From the NCBI GenBank assembly GCA_026770585.1, contig MU646675.1, positions 100,621 through 113,937 of the forward strand: a stretch of 13,317 nucleotides of DNA, given 5' to 3'. Below are positions 6,289-12,188 of the stretch, piece after piece (the first letter of the stretch is position 1; each line of letters starts with the position of its first letter). Source of the stretch: Baffinella frigidus (Eukaryota; Cryptophyceae; Cryptomonadales; Baffinellaceae). The notes under the pieces are model-generated. The model saw only the letters and a program-made list of their open reading frames with translations, had not been told where the DNA came from and did no database searches. A program made the translations under genes and the position numbers.

Positions 6289-6419
6289 CAGAGAATATTG
6301 TGTATCCCTTAAGTGCCCATGCCGCCAAATTTGACGGCCAAGAGGTCCTAGGCAGGTCCTAGGGCCCTACCGTAGGGCGTATGAGCCTACTGGGCACTTA
6401 AGGGCTATACACAATATTC
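6289..6419 (-). mobile_element. Foldback family 2, copy b, lying inside an AGAATATTGTGTA palindrome
   Basis: The core 6305-6405 is a family-2 element in minus orientation, flanked by TA on both sides (6303-6304, 6406-6407). Its private hairpin is GCCGCCAAATTTGACGGC (6321-6338). Beyond the TA, AGAATATTGTGTA on the left mirrors TACACAATATTCT on the right, so the element splits a palindrome at its centre. AGAGAATATTGTGTAT also occurs once more at 6263-6278. Confidence 0.85.
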
Positions 6420-6749
6420 TTCAGAGCGGGTACAGGAGCAGGTCCATGATCACACCCTCCCAGAGGCAGTTGACGGGAGAACTGTCGCACGGTCCGGGTG
6501 TTACGGGGCAGAGTTAGTCGGGGGAGTGTTCGCAGACAGTGACACCAGGTGGAAGGATCGCTTCCAAAATCAGGCAATGTTGCAAGGTCACGGGGAGGGC
6601 TTCGTTGGCATCAATAGCCTGGTTCGTGGGAGTGTTCGGGAGGGGGGGAGTATGGGAGGATGGGGGTTACTGGGGAGCCTTGTTCGTGGCAGTGTTGACA
6701 ACCAAAAAGTGACTCCAGGTGTAAGGGATCTCGAACTGTGGAATCACTC
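6420..6749. other. Region with degenerate AGTGTTCG / CCAGGTG repeats
   Basis: GTTCGTGGGAGTGTTC (6621-6636) resembles GTTCGTGGCAGTGTTG (6683-6698), and GACACCAGGTGGAAGGATC (6541-6559) resembles GACTCCAGGTGTAAGGGATC (6712-6731). The order suggests an old tandem duplication of about 170 bp. The 113-codon plus ORF (6526-6867) runs over these repeats and into AT-rich DNA, and is not convincing. Confidence 0.45.
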
Positions 6750-7000
6750 TTTTTTGGAGCAGGACATGCTCCAATTTTTTTTGGAGCATCTGCAAAACAA
6801 ATTGTTGGTCAAATTTGACCAAAAAATGTTGGCCAAATTTGACCCGCGAAAAAAACATTGTATATAACATATCAAAAAAACATTATGGACAAAAAAAGTT
6901 GGTCTAAAAAATATCAAAAACATTGAGGTTGTTTGTAAAGCAGGCAGCACCGATCGCGGAAATGTGACCCATCGACACGAGTTGATCAAATTTGACCAAA
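6750..7000. repeat. AT-rich segment with three TTGGTCAAATTTGACCAA-type palindromes
   Basis: A perfect 18-bp palindrome, TTGGTCAAATTTGACCAA, lies at 6805-6822. Near copies lie at 6829-6844 (TTGGCCAAATTTGACC) and 6982-6999 (TTGATCAAATTTGACCAA). Another hairpin, TTGGAGCA-GGACA-TGCTCCAA, occupies 6754-6774. Their CAAATTTG centre matches that of the private hairpins in family-2 copies b and d. Confidence 0.8.
6944..6979. repeat. 37-bp direct repeat, copy 1 (GATCGCGGAAATGTGACCCA)
   Basis: GCAGCACCGATCGCGGAAAT through GTGACCCATCGACACG recurs at 7429-7465 with one inserted C and one substitution. At the second site it follows directly on the CTCGAAGAA repeat, while here it stands alone. Confidence 0.9.
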
Positions 7001-7368
7001 AATGATTGAAAAAACAACAAATCGAAGAAATCTCGGTCTTGGGTTAATGTATCACTTTTTGAAGCTGCGGATCAGGATATTCTGGAGGATTTTCTGGAGA
7101 AAAATTTGGGGGACATTTTTCATGAAAGCCACGTGGAATTTAGTTGCATGTCTTATTGTTAATTTGATACGGCGCGGACGTGGAAAGGTCGATTTTGGGA
7201 CAAGCGCGGACGTGGAAATGACGAAAGTGTGGTTGTCTCAAGTTCTGGGCACACTCATTTACCACAAAACGAAACATTGCGTCCTAAAGTACCTAAATTA
7301 GTTACGACCTGGCGTGGATACAAGGTTTTTCGTACATGGCGAAAGGAAGCATGGCCTTTCTACAGAAC
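7001..7368. other. Unassigned region with a 15-bp repeat
   Basis: GCGCGGACGTGGAAA occurs at 7172-7186 and again at 7204-7218. A 99-codon plus ORF (7002-7301) covers part of the region but has no recognisable domain, and AT-rich, low-complexity DNA leads into it. Confidence 0.4.
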
Positions 7369-7465
7369 CAGTTCCGGTGTCCGCCCATGTTGGGAGCTCG
7401 AAGAAACTTAAGGACCTAAAGGGATGGGGCAGCACCCGATCGCGGAAATGTGACCCATCGATACG
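7369..7465. repeat. Joined second copies of the two dispersed repeats
   Basis: 7369-7423 is copy 2 of the repeat at 5865-5932, and 7429-7465 is copy 2 of the repeat at 6944-6979. Here the two are adjacent, whereas the first copies are about 1 kb apart. The joined form may be ancestral, with later insertion or rearrangement separating them elsewhere. Confidence 0.85.
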
Positions 7466-7829
7466 TTTCAAAAATATTTGACACCAGTTTCGTTACCGCA
7501 CGCACCCATGACGCCCGCCGCGCTCACCTCGATTTCGTGTTTTATTACAAGGGTTTCGCCGTTTTGCCGATCCATGCCTTCACTTAGTCTAATGATCGGT
7601 TGAGGCTACGTTGAATGCAGGCACCGTCCACATACAGCGCCAGCGCTGGCGGTGACGTTCGACCAGCAGCACTCGCGGCCGACTGGCGATGCTACTTCCT
7701 TCCGCCGCACGCCCAGCATCGCTAGATTCTTCCGCCGCGCGCACAGCCGGCGCGATTTGACGTCTTTGCTCGTGGTGACGGGTTGTTGCTTGCAGCCGTG
7801 TTGCAGCGTGGGATGAGTTTCTGGGCGTG
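7466..7829. other. Unassigned region with a 96-codon minus ORF
   Basis: The minus ORF 7589-7879 encodes an Arg/Ala-rich peptide. Its N-terminus (LMREVPLYT) comes from the family-1 element downstream, so the start is transposon-derived. CTTCCGCCGC occurs twice (about 7696 and 7728). GATTTCGTGTTTTATTAC near 7533 resembles the start of the insert at 8810-8925. Confidence 0.4.
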
Positions 7830-7950
7830 TACAGGGGTACCTCGCGCATAAGAAACGCCCACCCCCCTAGGACTACCATAGGGGCCTAGGCAAAGCCCTA
7901 CTGTAGGGTCCTAGGAGGAGGCGTTTTCTTGTGAGCGAGGTACCCCTGTA
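7830..7950. mobile_element. Foldback family 1, copy c
   Basis: TA-CAGGGGTACCTCGCGCAT at the left and GTGAGCGAGGTACCCCTG-TA at the right form a full foldback with intact TA flanks (7830-7831, 7949-7950). Internal sequence is ACCATAGGGGCCTAGG, slightly altered from the consensus core. Confidence 0.92.
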
Positions 7951-8270
7951 GGCCCTAGCTAGACAAGGCCTCCTCGGGAGGAAATATGGTGGCCATGGCT
8001 GTGATCCGATTCAACGTATTTAATCCCGTTGTACCCTCCTCTCCATTGCATTGCCCGTCCTCTGAAATCCTCTCAAATCCTCTGAAAGGGCTTTCTCGCA
8101 AACACCGACCCTTGGTTGCAATGAAACGAAACGTGCCTCAGCTCCTCGTCATTGACTTCGTCCATACCGCGTGTCGGATCAAGGTTCGGGTGAGCGTTTC
8201 GGGTGGGGGGGCGCTTTCAACATTGCGGGTGGAGGACTTTCCGACCCGCCTCTCGAGACTCGCACGCGTG
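7951..8270. other. Unassigned region with a small CCTCTGAAAT triplication
   Basis: Three 10-bp units, CCTCTGAAAT, CCTCTCAAAT and CCTCTGAAAG, lie at 8059-8088. A 112-codon plus ORF (7986-8324) covers the region, but its C-terminus (VYRGTSLIRNAPPPLG) is read from the family-1 element, so the stop at least is not native. Its N-terminal part (MVAMAVIRFNVFNPV) is complex sequence without a known family. Confidence 0.35.
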
Positions 8271-8393
8271 TACAGGGGTACCTCGCTCATAAGAAACGCC
8301 CCCCCCCCCCTAGGATCACCGTAGGGCCCTACGCATAGGCCTACTGTAGGGTCCTAGGGGGGGTTAGCTTCTTATGAGCGAGGTACCCCTGTA
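8271..8393. mobile_element. Foldback family 1, copy d
   Basis: A full-length copy with TA on both sides (8271-8272, 8392-8393). The left arm is TACAGGGGTACCTCGCTCAT and the right arm CTTATGAGCGAGGTACCCCT. The core reads CCGTAGGGCCCTACGCATAGG. The left C run and right G run give additional pairing. Confidence 0.93.
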
Positions 8394-8476
8394 TTCCTCG
8401 TTGCGGCTCTCTCTTCCGCTCCGACACACACGCAGGACATTGCATTGCGGTGGTACACGTTGATCCAAAACAGGTG

Positions 8477-8587
8477 TCCCTTAAGTGGCCAGTAGAAAGG
8501 CCAGTAGGCTCATACGCCCTACGGTAGGGACCTAGGACCTACCTAGGGCGAGTTAGGGTGAATATTCACCCTATGGGCACTTAAGGA
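8477..8587 (+). mobile_element. Foldback family 2, copy c, hairpin variant AGGGTGAAT
   Basis: The left end TCCCTTAAGTGGCCAGTAG is followed by an AAAGGCCAGTAG duplication and the common body. The private hairpin AGGGTGAATATTCACCCT (8555-8572) is an exact 18-bp palindrome. The right end is ATGGGCACTTAAGGA. Left flank TG, right flank AT: no clear TA duplication. Confidence 0.85.
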
Positions 8588-8623
8588 ATCTACGTGACTC
8601 GGGGCAAGCACCCTACCCACCAG

Positions 8624-8745
8624 TACAGGGGTACCTCGCTCATAAGAAACCGCCCCCCCCCCTAGGACCACCGTAGGGCCCTAGGCATAGGCCTACTGCA
8701 GGGTCCTAGGGGGAGGCAGTTTCTTATGAGCGAGGAGCCCCTGTA
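8624..8745. mobile_element. Foldback family 1, copy e
   Basis: A full-length copy with TA at 8624-8625 and 8744-8745. The right end has GAGGAGCCCCTG instead of GAGGTACCCCTG. The core CCGTAGGGCCCTAGGCATAGG matches the family consensus. It lies 36 bp from family-2 copy c. Confidence 0.93.
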
Positions 8746-8776
8746 GGGCCGGAGGTTGGTGCCGCGGTGCCTCGTA

Positions 8777-8998
8777 TCCCTTAAGTGCCCAGTAGGCTCA
8801 TACGCCCTATTTCGTTGATTTCGTTGATTTCGTGTTTAATAGACAGGATTGTCGGTGTCAGCCCGTGCCGTCCCCAAGCCAGGATCAGTACTGCCGTACT
8901 CACGTGAGCATTGGGCTCCGCCCGCTACGGTAGGGCCCTAGCTAGGACCTGCCTAGGACCTCAGGCCCCCAAATTTGGAGGCCTGGTCACTTAAGGGA
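8777..8998 (+). mobile_element. Foldback family 2, copy d, interrupted by a 116-bp insert
   Basis: The left part TCCCTTAAGTGCCCAGTAGG runs to CGCCCTA (8809) and resumes at TACGGTAGGGCCCTAG (8926). Its private hairpin AGGCCCCCAAATTTGGAGGCCT (8963-8984, one mismatch) and right end TGGTCACTTAAGGGA follow. TA flanks the element at 8775-8776 and 8999-9000. Confidence 0.85.
8810..8925. mobile_element. 116-bp insert within family-2 copy d, flanked by TA
   Basis: TA at 8808-8809 and 8926-8927 brackets the insert exactly at the place where other copies read CCCTACGG, so a TA duplication is likely. It begins with three units of TTTCGTTGA or TTTCGTG type, continues GTTTAATAGACAGG, and ends GGGCTCCGCCCGC. 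It has no inverted terminal repeats. GATTTCGTGTTT also occurs near 7533. Confidence 0.75.
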
Positions 8999-9000
8999 TA

Positions 9001-9118
9001 ACCCTCAAGTGGCCAGGCAGTCAAATTTAACTGCCAAGAGGTCCTAGGCAGGTCCTAGGGCCCTACGGTAGGGCGTATGAGCCTACTGGCCACTTGAGCC
9101 TACTGGCCACTTAAGAGA
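9001..9118 (-). mobile_element. Foldback family 2, copy e, sharing TA with copy d
   Basis: A minus-orientation copy beginning ACCCTCAAGTGGCCAGGCAG. Its private hairpin is GGCAGTCAAATTTAACTGCC (9016-9035, one mismatch). The right side carries a 17-bp tandem duplication, GAGCCTACTGGCCACTT (9079-9095 and 9096-9112). TA at 8999-9000 is shared with copy d, and TA at 9119-9120 ends it. Copies d and e therefore abut head to head at a single TA. Confidence 0.88.
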
Positions 9119-9154
9119 TATGCCATCCTCCTCGCGCGCACGTGCCTCCCATTC

Positions 9155-9199
9155 GAGCCATTGGAGCCATTGGAGCCATTGGAGCTATTGGAGCCATTG
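9155..9199 (+). repeat. 9-bp minisatellite (GAGCCATTG)5
   Basis: Five units with one substitution (unit 4, GAGCTATTG). Both sides carry CTCGCGCG (9130-9137 and 9200-9207). Frames reading it give SHW or AIG repeats. The downstream ends of those ORFs (GYRGTSLIRN, GYIAHKK) are transposon-derived. Confidence 0.95.
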
Positions 9200-9273
9200 G
9201 CTCGCGCGTTGGACGAGCGAGGATGCCTACAAAAGCGTTCAGCCATGGATGCCTTTCTCAGCCTGGATCGGGC

Positions 9274-9393
9274 TACAGGGGTACATCGCTCATAAGAAAC
9301 CGTCTCCCCCTAGGACCCCTCAGTAGGACCATGCCTAGGGCCCTATGGTGGTCCTAGGGGGGTGCACTTTCTTATGAGTGAAGTACCCCTGTA
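9274..9393. mobile_element. Foldback family 1, copy f
   Basis: TA at 9274-9275 and 9392-9393. The left arm is TACAGGGGTACATCGCTCAT and the right arm CTTATGAGTGAAGTACCCCT. The core GTAGGACCATGCCTAGGGCC groups it with copy b. On its right, TAACATAGCATGGAG (9392-9406) recurs at 9423-9437, and CATGCCTAACATAGCAT occurs again near 10943. Confidence 0.92.
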
Positions 9394-9469
9394 ACATAGC
9401 ATGGAGCCATGTGCACCATGCCTAACATAGCATGGAGCGATCGGCAGGCGCGTTGGCCGAGCGGGGATG

Positions 9470-9470
<1 letters not shown>

Positions 9471-9500
<30 letters not shown>

Positions 9501-9600
9501 GGAGAGAGAGAGAGGGAGAGAGGGAGGGAGAGAGAGAGGGAGGGAGGGAGGGAGGGAGGGAGGGAGAGAGAAAGGGAGAGAGAGAGAGAGAGCGCGCGCG
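9471..9600. repeat. (CG)n-(GA/GGGA)n-(CG)n microsatellite
   Basis: A CG run (9471-9484) leads into about 107 bases of almost pure purine GA and GGGA repeats (9485-9591), closed by another CG run (9592-9600). CG runs can adopt Z-DNA and mirror-symmetric purine runs H-DNA. The ORFs of 96 to 119 codons on both strands are RE or LS low-complexity artefacts. Confidence 0.95.
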
Positions 9601-9693
9601 GGATCACGCGTCGTGCATCGCGCCGCGCGGAGTCTCCTGATCGAGCTCCCGCGTGATCGCCAGCGTGTGTCGGTCCCCAGCCGCCAGCGCCGT

Positions 9694-9803
9694 CACCCCT
9701 CGCTGCACACACCCGCCATTCTCGTCAGAAAAGGGGGCAGTTTTGGGCCCCTTGATCTTAAGTCCTAAAGTCAACTTTCTGGAGCTGTGTGCAGCGAGGG
9801 GTA
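9694..9803. mobile_element. Foldback element with ACCCCTCGCTGCACACA arms
   Basis: Perfect 17-bp arms at 9695-9711 and 9786-9802 enclose 74 bases, including TTGATCTTAAGTCCTAAAGT. No relatives within the window and no clear target duplication. It is the first of four successive foldbacks. Confidence 0.8.
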
Positions 9804-9840
9804 GCCATTCCGCCACCGTCAGCCTCATCTGGGGGTGCAA

Positions 9841-9950
9841 TCTGGGGATACAACCCCGTGTAGGATGACCGGAGTCTTCTATATCTCCTTTTAGCGGACG
9901 TGACTGTGTAAAGTCACTCCGGTCATCCTACATGGGGTTGTCTCCCCAGA
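9841..9950. mobile_element. Foldback element with 35-bp arms (TCTGGGGA ends)
   Basis: Arms 9841-9875 and 9916-9950 pair at 33 of 35 positions. They run TCTGGGGATACAACCCC, then TGTAGGATGACCGGAGT. A short inner hairpin, GTGACT/AGTCAC, lies near 9900-9916. The TGTAGGATGA part also occurs at 4308-4317. CCTGACCGTCAGG immediately to the right is a further small palindrome. Confidence 0.9.
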
Positions 9951-9973
9951 CCTGACCGTCAGGCAATTGCAGG

Positions 9974-10117
9974 TGCCACTTAGCAGCGACCGAGGACCTT
10001 TTCACCTCAAATTCAAGGTGAAACTCCGGTTAGGTTCCAAGGTAATGGATAAGATTCTAGGACAAATCGTTTAGATGGACTGCATCCGTGAAGGCCCCTG
10101 TGGCTGCTAAGTGGAAC
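9974..10117. mobile_element. Foldback element with CCACTTAGCAGC arms
   Basis: Perfect 12-bp arms at 9976-9987 and 10103-10114 continue inward with imperfect pairing to about 30 bp. Inside is a TTCACCT/AGGTGAA hairpin (10001-10022). It starts 23 bases after the previous foldback. Confidence 0.75.
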
Positions 10118-10224
10118 GCTGGCGTGAGCCACTCGCGAGGCGCGAGTCCGTGCACAACACATCATCTGAAAACAAGCCCCTAAGGACATGCCGCCACGTT
10201 TCCTCAAATCCAACAAAAACATCC

Positions 10225-10354
10225 CACCACGCCAGACTGGTCGAGGGAAACCGACGCCTTATCCACGTAAGATCTGACGTGGTTGACTTAAGGATGCAAG
10301 GGGTTTCCCTTGAAAGATGTCAAAAGTGGATGTTTCGATTATCCTGGCGTGGTG
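10225..10354. mobile_element. Foldback element with CACCACGCCAG arms
   Basis: Perfect 11-bp outer arms at 10225-10235 and 10344-10354, then GGGAAACC (about 10244) against GGTTTCCC (about 10302), and a central hairpin CCACGT/ACGTGG (10263-10282). The 124-codon plus ORF over it (10111-10485) spans several elements and is not a gene candidate. Confidence 0.75.
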
Positions 10355-10412
10355 CCATTGCTGCTACTGCTCTGGGCACGCGGGGCTACCACGGTCTCCT
10401 CAGGCGGTACTC

Positions 10413-10537
10413 ATCCGGGAACATGTTTAATTCAAAAGAAAATGGCCTGTCAAACCGGATTATGGCTCTAATTAAATCCACTTAGGGCCCTAATTGACCT
10501 TCGTCTCACTCCTATGAACAAGTAGGGATCCATGTTT
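10413..10537 (-). mobile_element. Foldback family A, copy 3 (reverse orientation)
   Basis: It begins ATCCGGGAACATGTTTAATT. The interior GGCCTGTCAAACCGG, CTTAGGGCCCTAATT and CTCCTATGAACA is the reverse complement of the copies at 260-388 and 583-721. Similarity ends at GGGATCCATGTTT, so the far terminal repeat is shortened or diverged. Confidence 0.85.
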
Positions 10538-10705
10538 CGTACGAAGGGGAACCTGGGTGGATTTCAAACGGGGTGATTCCGAGATCCTTGAGGACGACGG
10601 CGCAACACCACTCGAGGCTAAAAATGTGACTATTTTAAAAGTTTTGATTTTAAAAGTCCTGTACAAGTGGACAGCTGTGTAGTAATTTTCATACACATAT
10701 CGCGT
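10538..10705. other. Unassigned sequence with a family-B-like fragment
   Basis: TGTGTAGTAATTTTCATACAC near 10676-10696 resembles the TGTGTAGTAATTTTCGTG interior of family B, but no matching ends are present. TTTTAAAAGT occurs twice (about 10633 and 10650). No gene is supported. Confidence 0.4.
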
Positions 10706-10747
10706 TTGGTCACGTTCCTCCCGTGTATATGGGAGCAACGTGACCAA
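10706..10747. repeat. 42-bp hairpin TTGGTCACGTT/AACGTGACCAA
   Basis: Eleven-base perfect arms are followed inward by CTCCC/GGGAG after a one-base bulge, around loop GTGTATAT. It lacks a T tract and, in a eukaryotic setting, should not be read as an intrinsic terminator. Confidence 0.85.
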
Positions 10748-11025
10748 GCCTGCCCGTGACTGGTACTAAATTTAACAACCCAACATTTAAAATACTCCCT
10801 CATCCAGCCTCGAGTGGCAGCTTCGGGACTGTACTCTCATTTCGGAAGATTGCTGATTCACTTTTTATGCTGCGTTAGGCTTTTATGAGTGGCATGTTAG
10901 CGTGGGTGTTACTATCTTGGCATAAAACCCATGCCTAAAACCCATGCCTAACATAGCATATAGAAGTGCAGCTGAATCAACAATTTTGCGAAATGAGATC
11001 AAGGAGCGCTCGGGGCATGCTGCCG
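10748..11025. other. Unassigned sequence left of the GA tract
   Basis: The only repeat seen is CATGCCTAACATAGCAT (10943-10959), shared with 9418-9434, preceded by a doubled AAAACCCATGCCTA. No gene or hairpin was found. Confidence 0.4.
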
Positions 11026-11485
11026 GAGAGAGCGAGAGAGATAGAGCGAGAGAGAGAGCGAGAGAGAGAGAGAGCGAGCCAGAGAGAGTGAGAGAGCGAG
11101 AGAGAAAGAGATAGAGAGAGATAGAGAGAGAGCGAGCGAGCGAGCGAGCGAGCAAGAGAGCGAGAGAGAGAGCGAGAGAGAGAGAGAGAGAGAGAGCGCG
11201 CGCGAGAGAGAGAGAGCGAGCGAGAGAGCGAGAGAGAGCGAGAGAGAGAGCAAGCGAGAAAGAGAGAGTGAGAGAGCGAGAGAGAAAGAGAAAGTGAGAG
11301 AGAAATAGAGTGAGAGAGCGAGCGAGCGAGAGAGAGAAAGAGCGAGAGAGAGAAAGCGCGCGCGCGCGAGAGAGAGAGAGCGAGCGAGAGAGAGAGAGAG
11401 CGAGAGCGAGAGAGAGAGAGGGAGAGAGAGGGAGAGAGAGAGCGAGAGAGAGAGAGGGAGAGAGCGAGAGAGAGAGAGGGAGGAC
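11026..11485. repeat. 460-bp GA/CGAG microsatellite with embedded CG runs
   Basis: The plus strand is built from GAGA, GAGC and CGAG units with very little T. CG runs lie at about 11195-11204 and 11356-11367. The minus-strand frames across it read SLSLSLARSLSL-like sequence, giving spurious ORFs of 175 and 329 codons. It resembles the shorter CG-GA-CG tract at 9471-9600. Confidence 0.95.
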
Positions 11486-11529
11486 AGCGGGACCTCGAGG
11501 AACTTGACGACCTTGGGAATCTTCAAGGG

Positions 11530-11968
11530 CTTGCCGATCAGCTTGTCTCCCGCGCCGCACTGCCATGAAAAGAGTGCGAGAAGAGTCGTGAGAGGAGTTG
11601 AGAGGAGGGGCGCGCTCTACCCTTGAGAGGAGTAAGGGGGACGACTCCTCTTGGCTTGCCGATCGGCTTGTCTCCCGCGCCACACTGCCATGAGAAGAGT
11701 GTGAGAGGAGTCGTGAGCGGAGTTGAGAGGAGGGGCCCGCTGTACCGAGAGGAGGGTTGCGCTGTACCGCCACACTGCCATGAGAAGAGTCGTGAGAGGA
11801 GTCGTGAGAGGAGTTGAGAGGAGGGGCACGCTCTACTGAGAGGAGGGTTGCGCTGTACAGCCACACTGCCATGAAAAGAGTGTGAGAAGAGTCGTGAGAA
11901 GAGTTGAGAGGAGGGGCGCGCTCTACCCTTGAGAGGAGTAAGGGGGTCGACTCCTCTCAAGGGTAGAG
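11530..11968. repeat. Composite minisatellite, 125-bp and 91-bp units
   Basis: The shared core CACTGCCATGAAAAGAGT to GAGTTGAGAGGAGGGGC starts at 11558, 11683, 11773 and 11864, with a fifth copy at 12040. The first two units carry an upstream block CTTGCCGATC(A/G)GCTTGTCTC (11530, 11655). The next two carry GAGAGGAGGGTTGCGCTGTAC instead, split across the unit edge. Minus-strand ORFs (SSHGSVAV, FSWQCGG) are repeat translations. Confidence 0.92.
11921..11968. repeat. Perfect 19-bp inverted repeat at the minisatellite edge
   Basis: CTCTACCCTTGAGAGGAGT (11921-11939) and ACTCCTCTCAAGGGTAGAG (11950-11968) are exact reverse complements with a 10-base spacer. The left arm is part of the minisatellite unit. 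The same left arm occurs at 11620-11638, where the right arm is cut off after ACTCCTCT. Confidence 0.92.
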
Positions 11969-12010
11969 TCAGGGCCCTAATTCAATTAGGGCCCCAATTA
12001 ACCTTCGTCC
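11969..12010 (-). mobile_element. Foldback family A fragment
   Basis: AGGGCCCTAATTCAATTAGG followed by GCCCCAATTAACCTTCGTC matches the middle of family-A copy 3 (GGGCCCTAATTGACCTTCGTC). Neither end is present. It separates the fourth and fifth minisatellite units. Confidence 0.7.
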
Positions 12011-12019
12011 AACTGCAGG

Positions 12020-12058
12020 GGAGCACGCCTCCCGCCCCGCACTGCCATGAAAAGAGTT
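12020..12058. repeat. Fifth minisatellite unit, left part, with target duplication GAGTT
   Basis: CACTGCCATGAAAAGAG (12040-12056) belongs to the minisatellite core. Its last five bases, GAGTT (12054-12058), pair with GAGTG at 12189-12193. The uninterrupted units read AAAAGAGTGTGAGA, showing the empty site. Confidence 0.85.
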
Positions 12059-12188
12059 AATCCGGGAAGACGTATTTTTCTTTGAAAAGCTGGCAATCAA
12101 AATTACTACACAACGGGTCACGTCCGAAGCAATTGTGTAGTAAGTTTCGTGCAGATTTTTCAGAAGAAAAATACTTGGTTCCGGATGA
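12059..12188 (+). mobile_element. Foldback family B, copy 2 (130 bp) inserted in a minisatellite unit
   Basis: AATCCGGGAAGACGTATTTT at the left and GGTTCCGGATGA at the right, with the inner AAAATTACTACAC and TGTGTAGTAAG pair. It has exactly the same length as copy 1 (425-554). Comparison with undisturbed units at 11874 gives the empty site AAAAGAGTGTGAG, so the insertion and its 5-bp duplication (GAGTG, one base changed on the left) can be read directly. Confidence 0.92.

Noticed and set aside
6042-9118. Helitron identity for family 2, because of the hairpin near one end and TC at the other
   Set aside because: The copies have clear terminal inverted repeats and mostly TA flanks, and lack a CTRR end with A|T insertion. 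A Helitron-like or Helentron-like mechanism is not excluded, but the ends do not support it.
9409-9768. Overlapping 74- to 119-codon ORFs with RERERE or SLSLSL sequence
   Set aside because: Pure translation of the GA microsatellite on both strands, with no complex sequence outside it except pieces of the next foldback.
10706-10747. Intrinsic (rho-independent) terminator
   Set aside because: A strong hairpin without a following T tract and without an upstream gene, in a sequence that looks eukaryotic.
10883-11872. A 329-codon minus-strand ORF, the longest in the window
   Set aside because: It is formed by the GA/CGAG tract (SLSLSLARS-type sequence) and the 125/91-bp minisatellite. A triplet-open repeat gives a long frame without selection, and parallel frames of the same region are open too.
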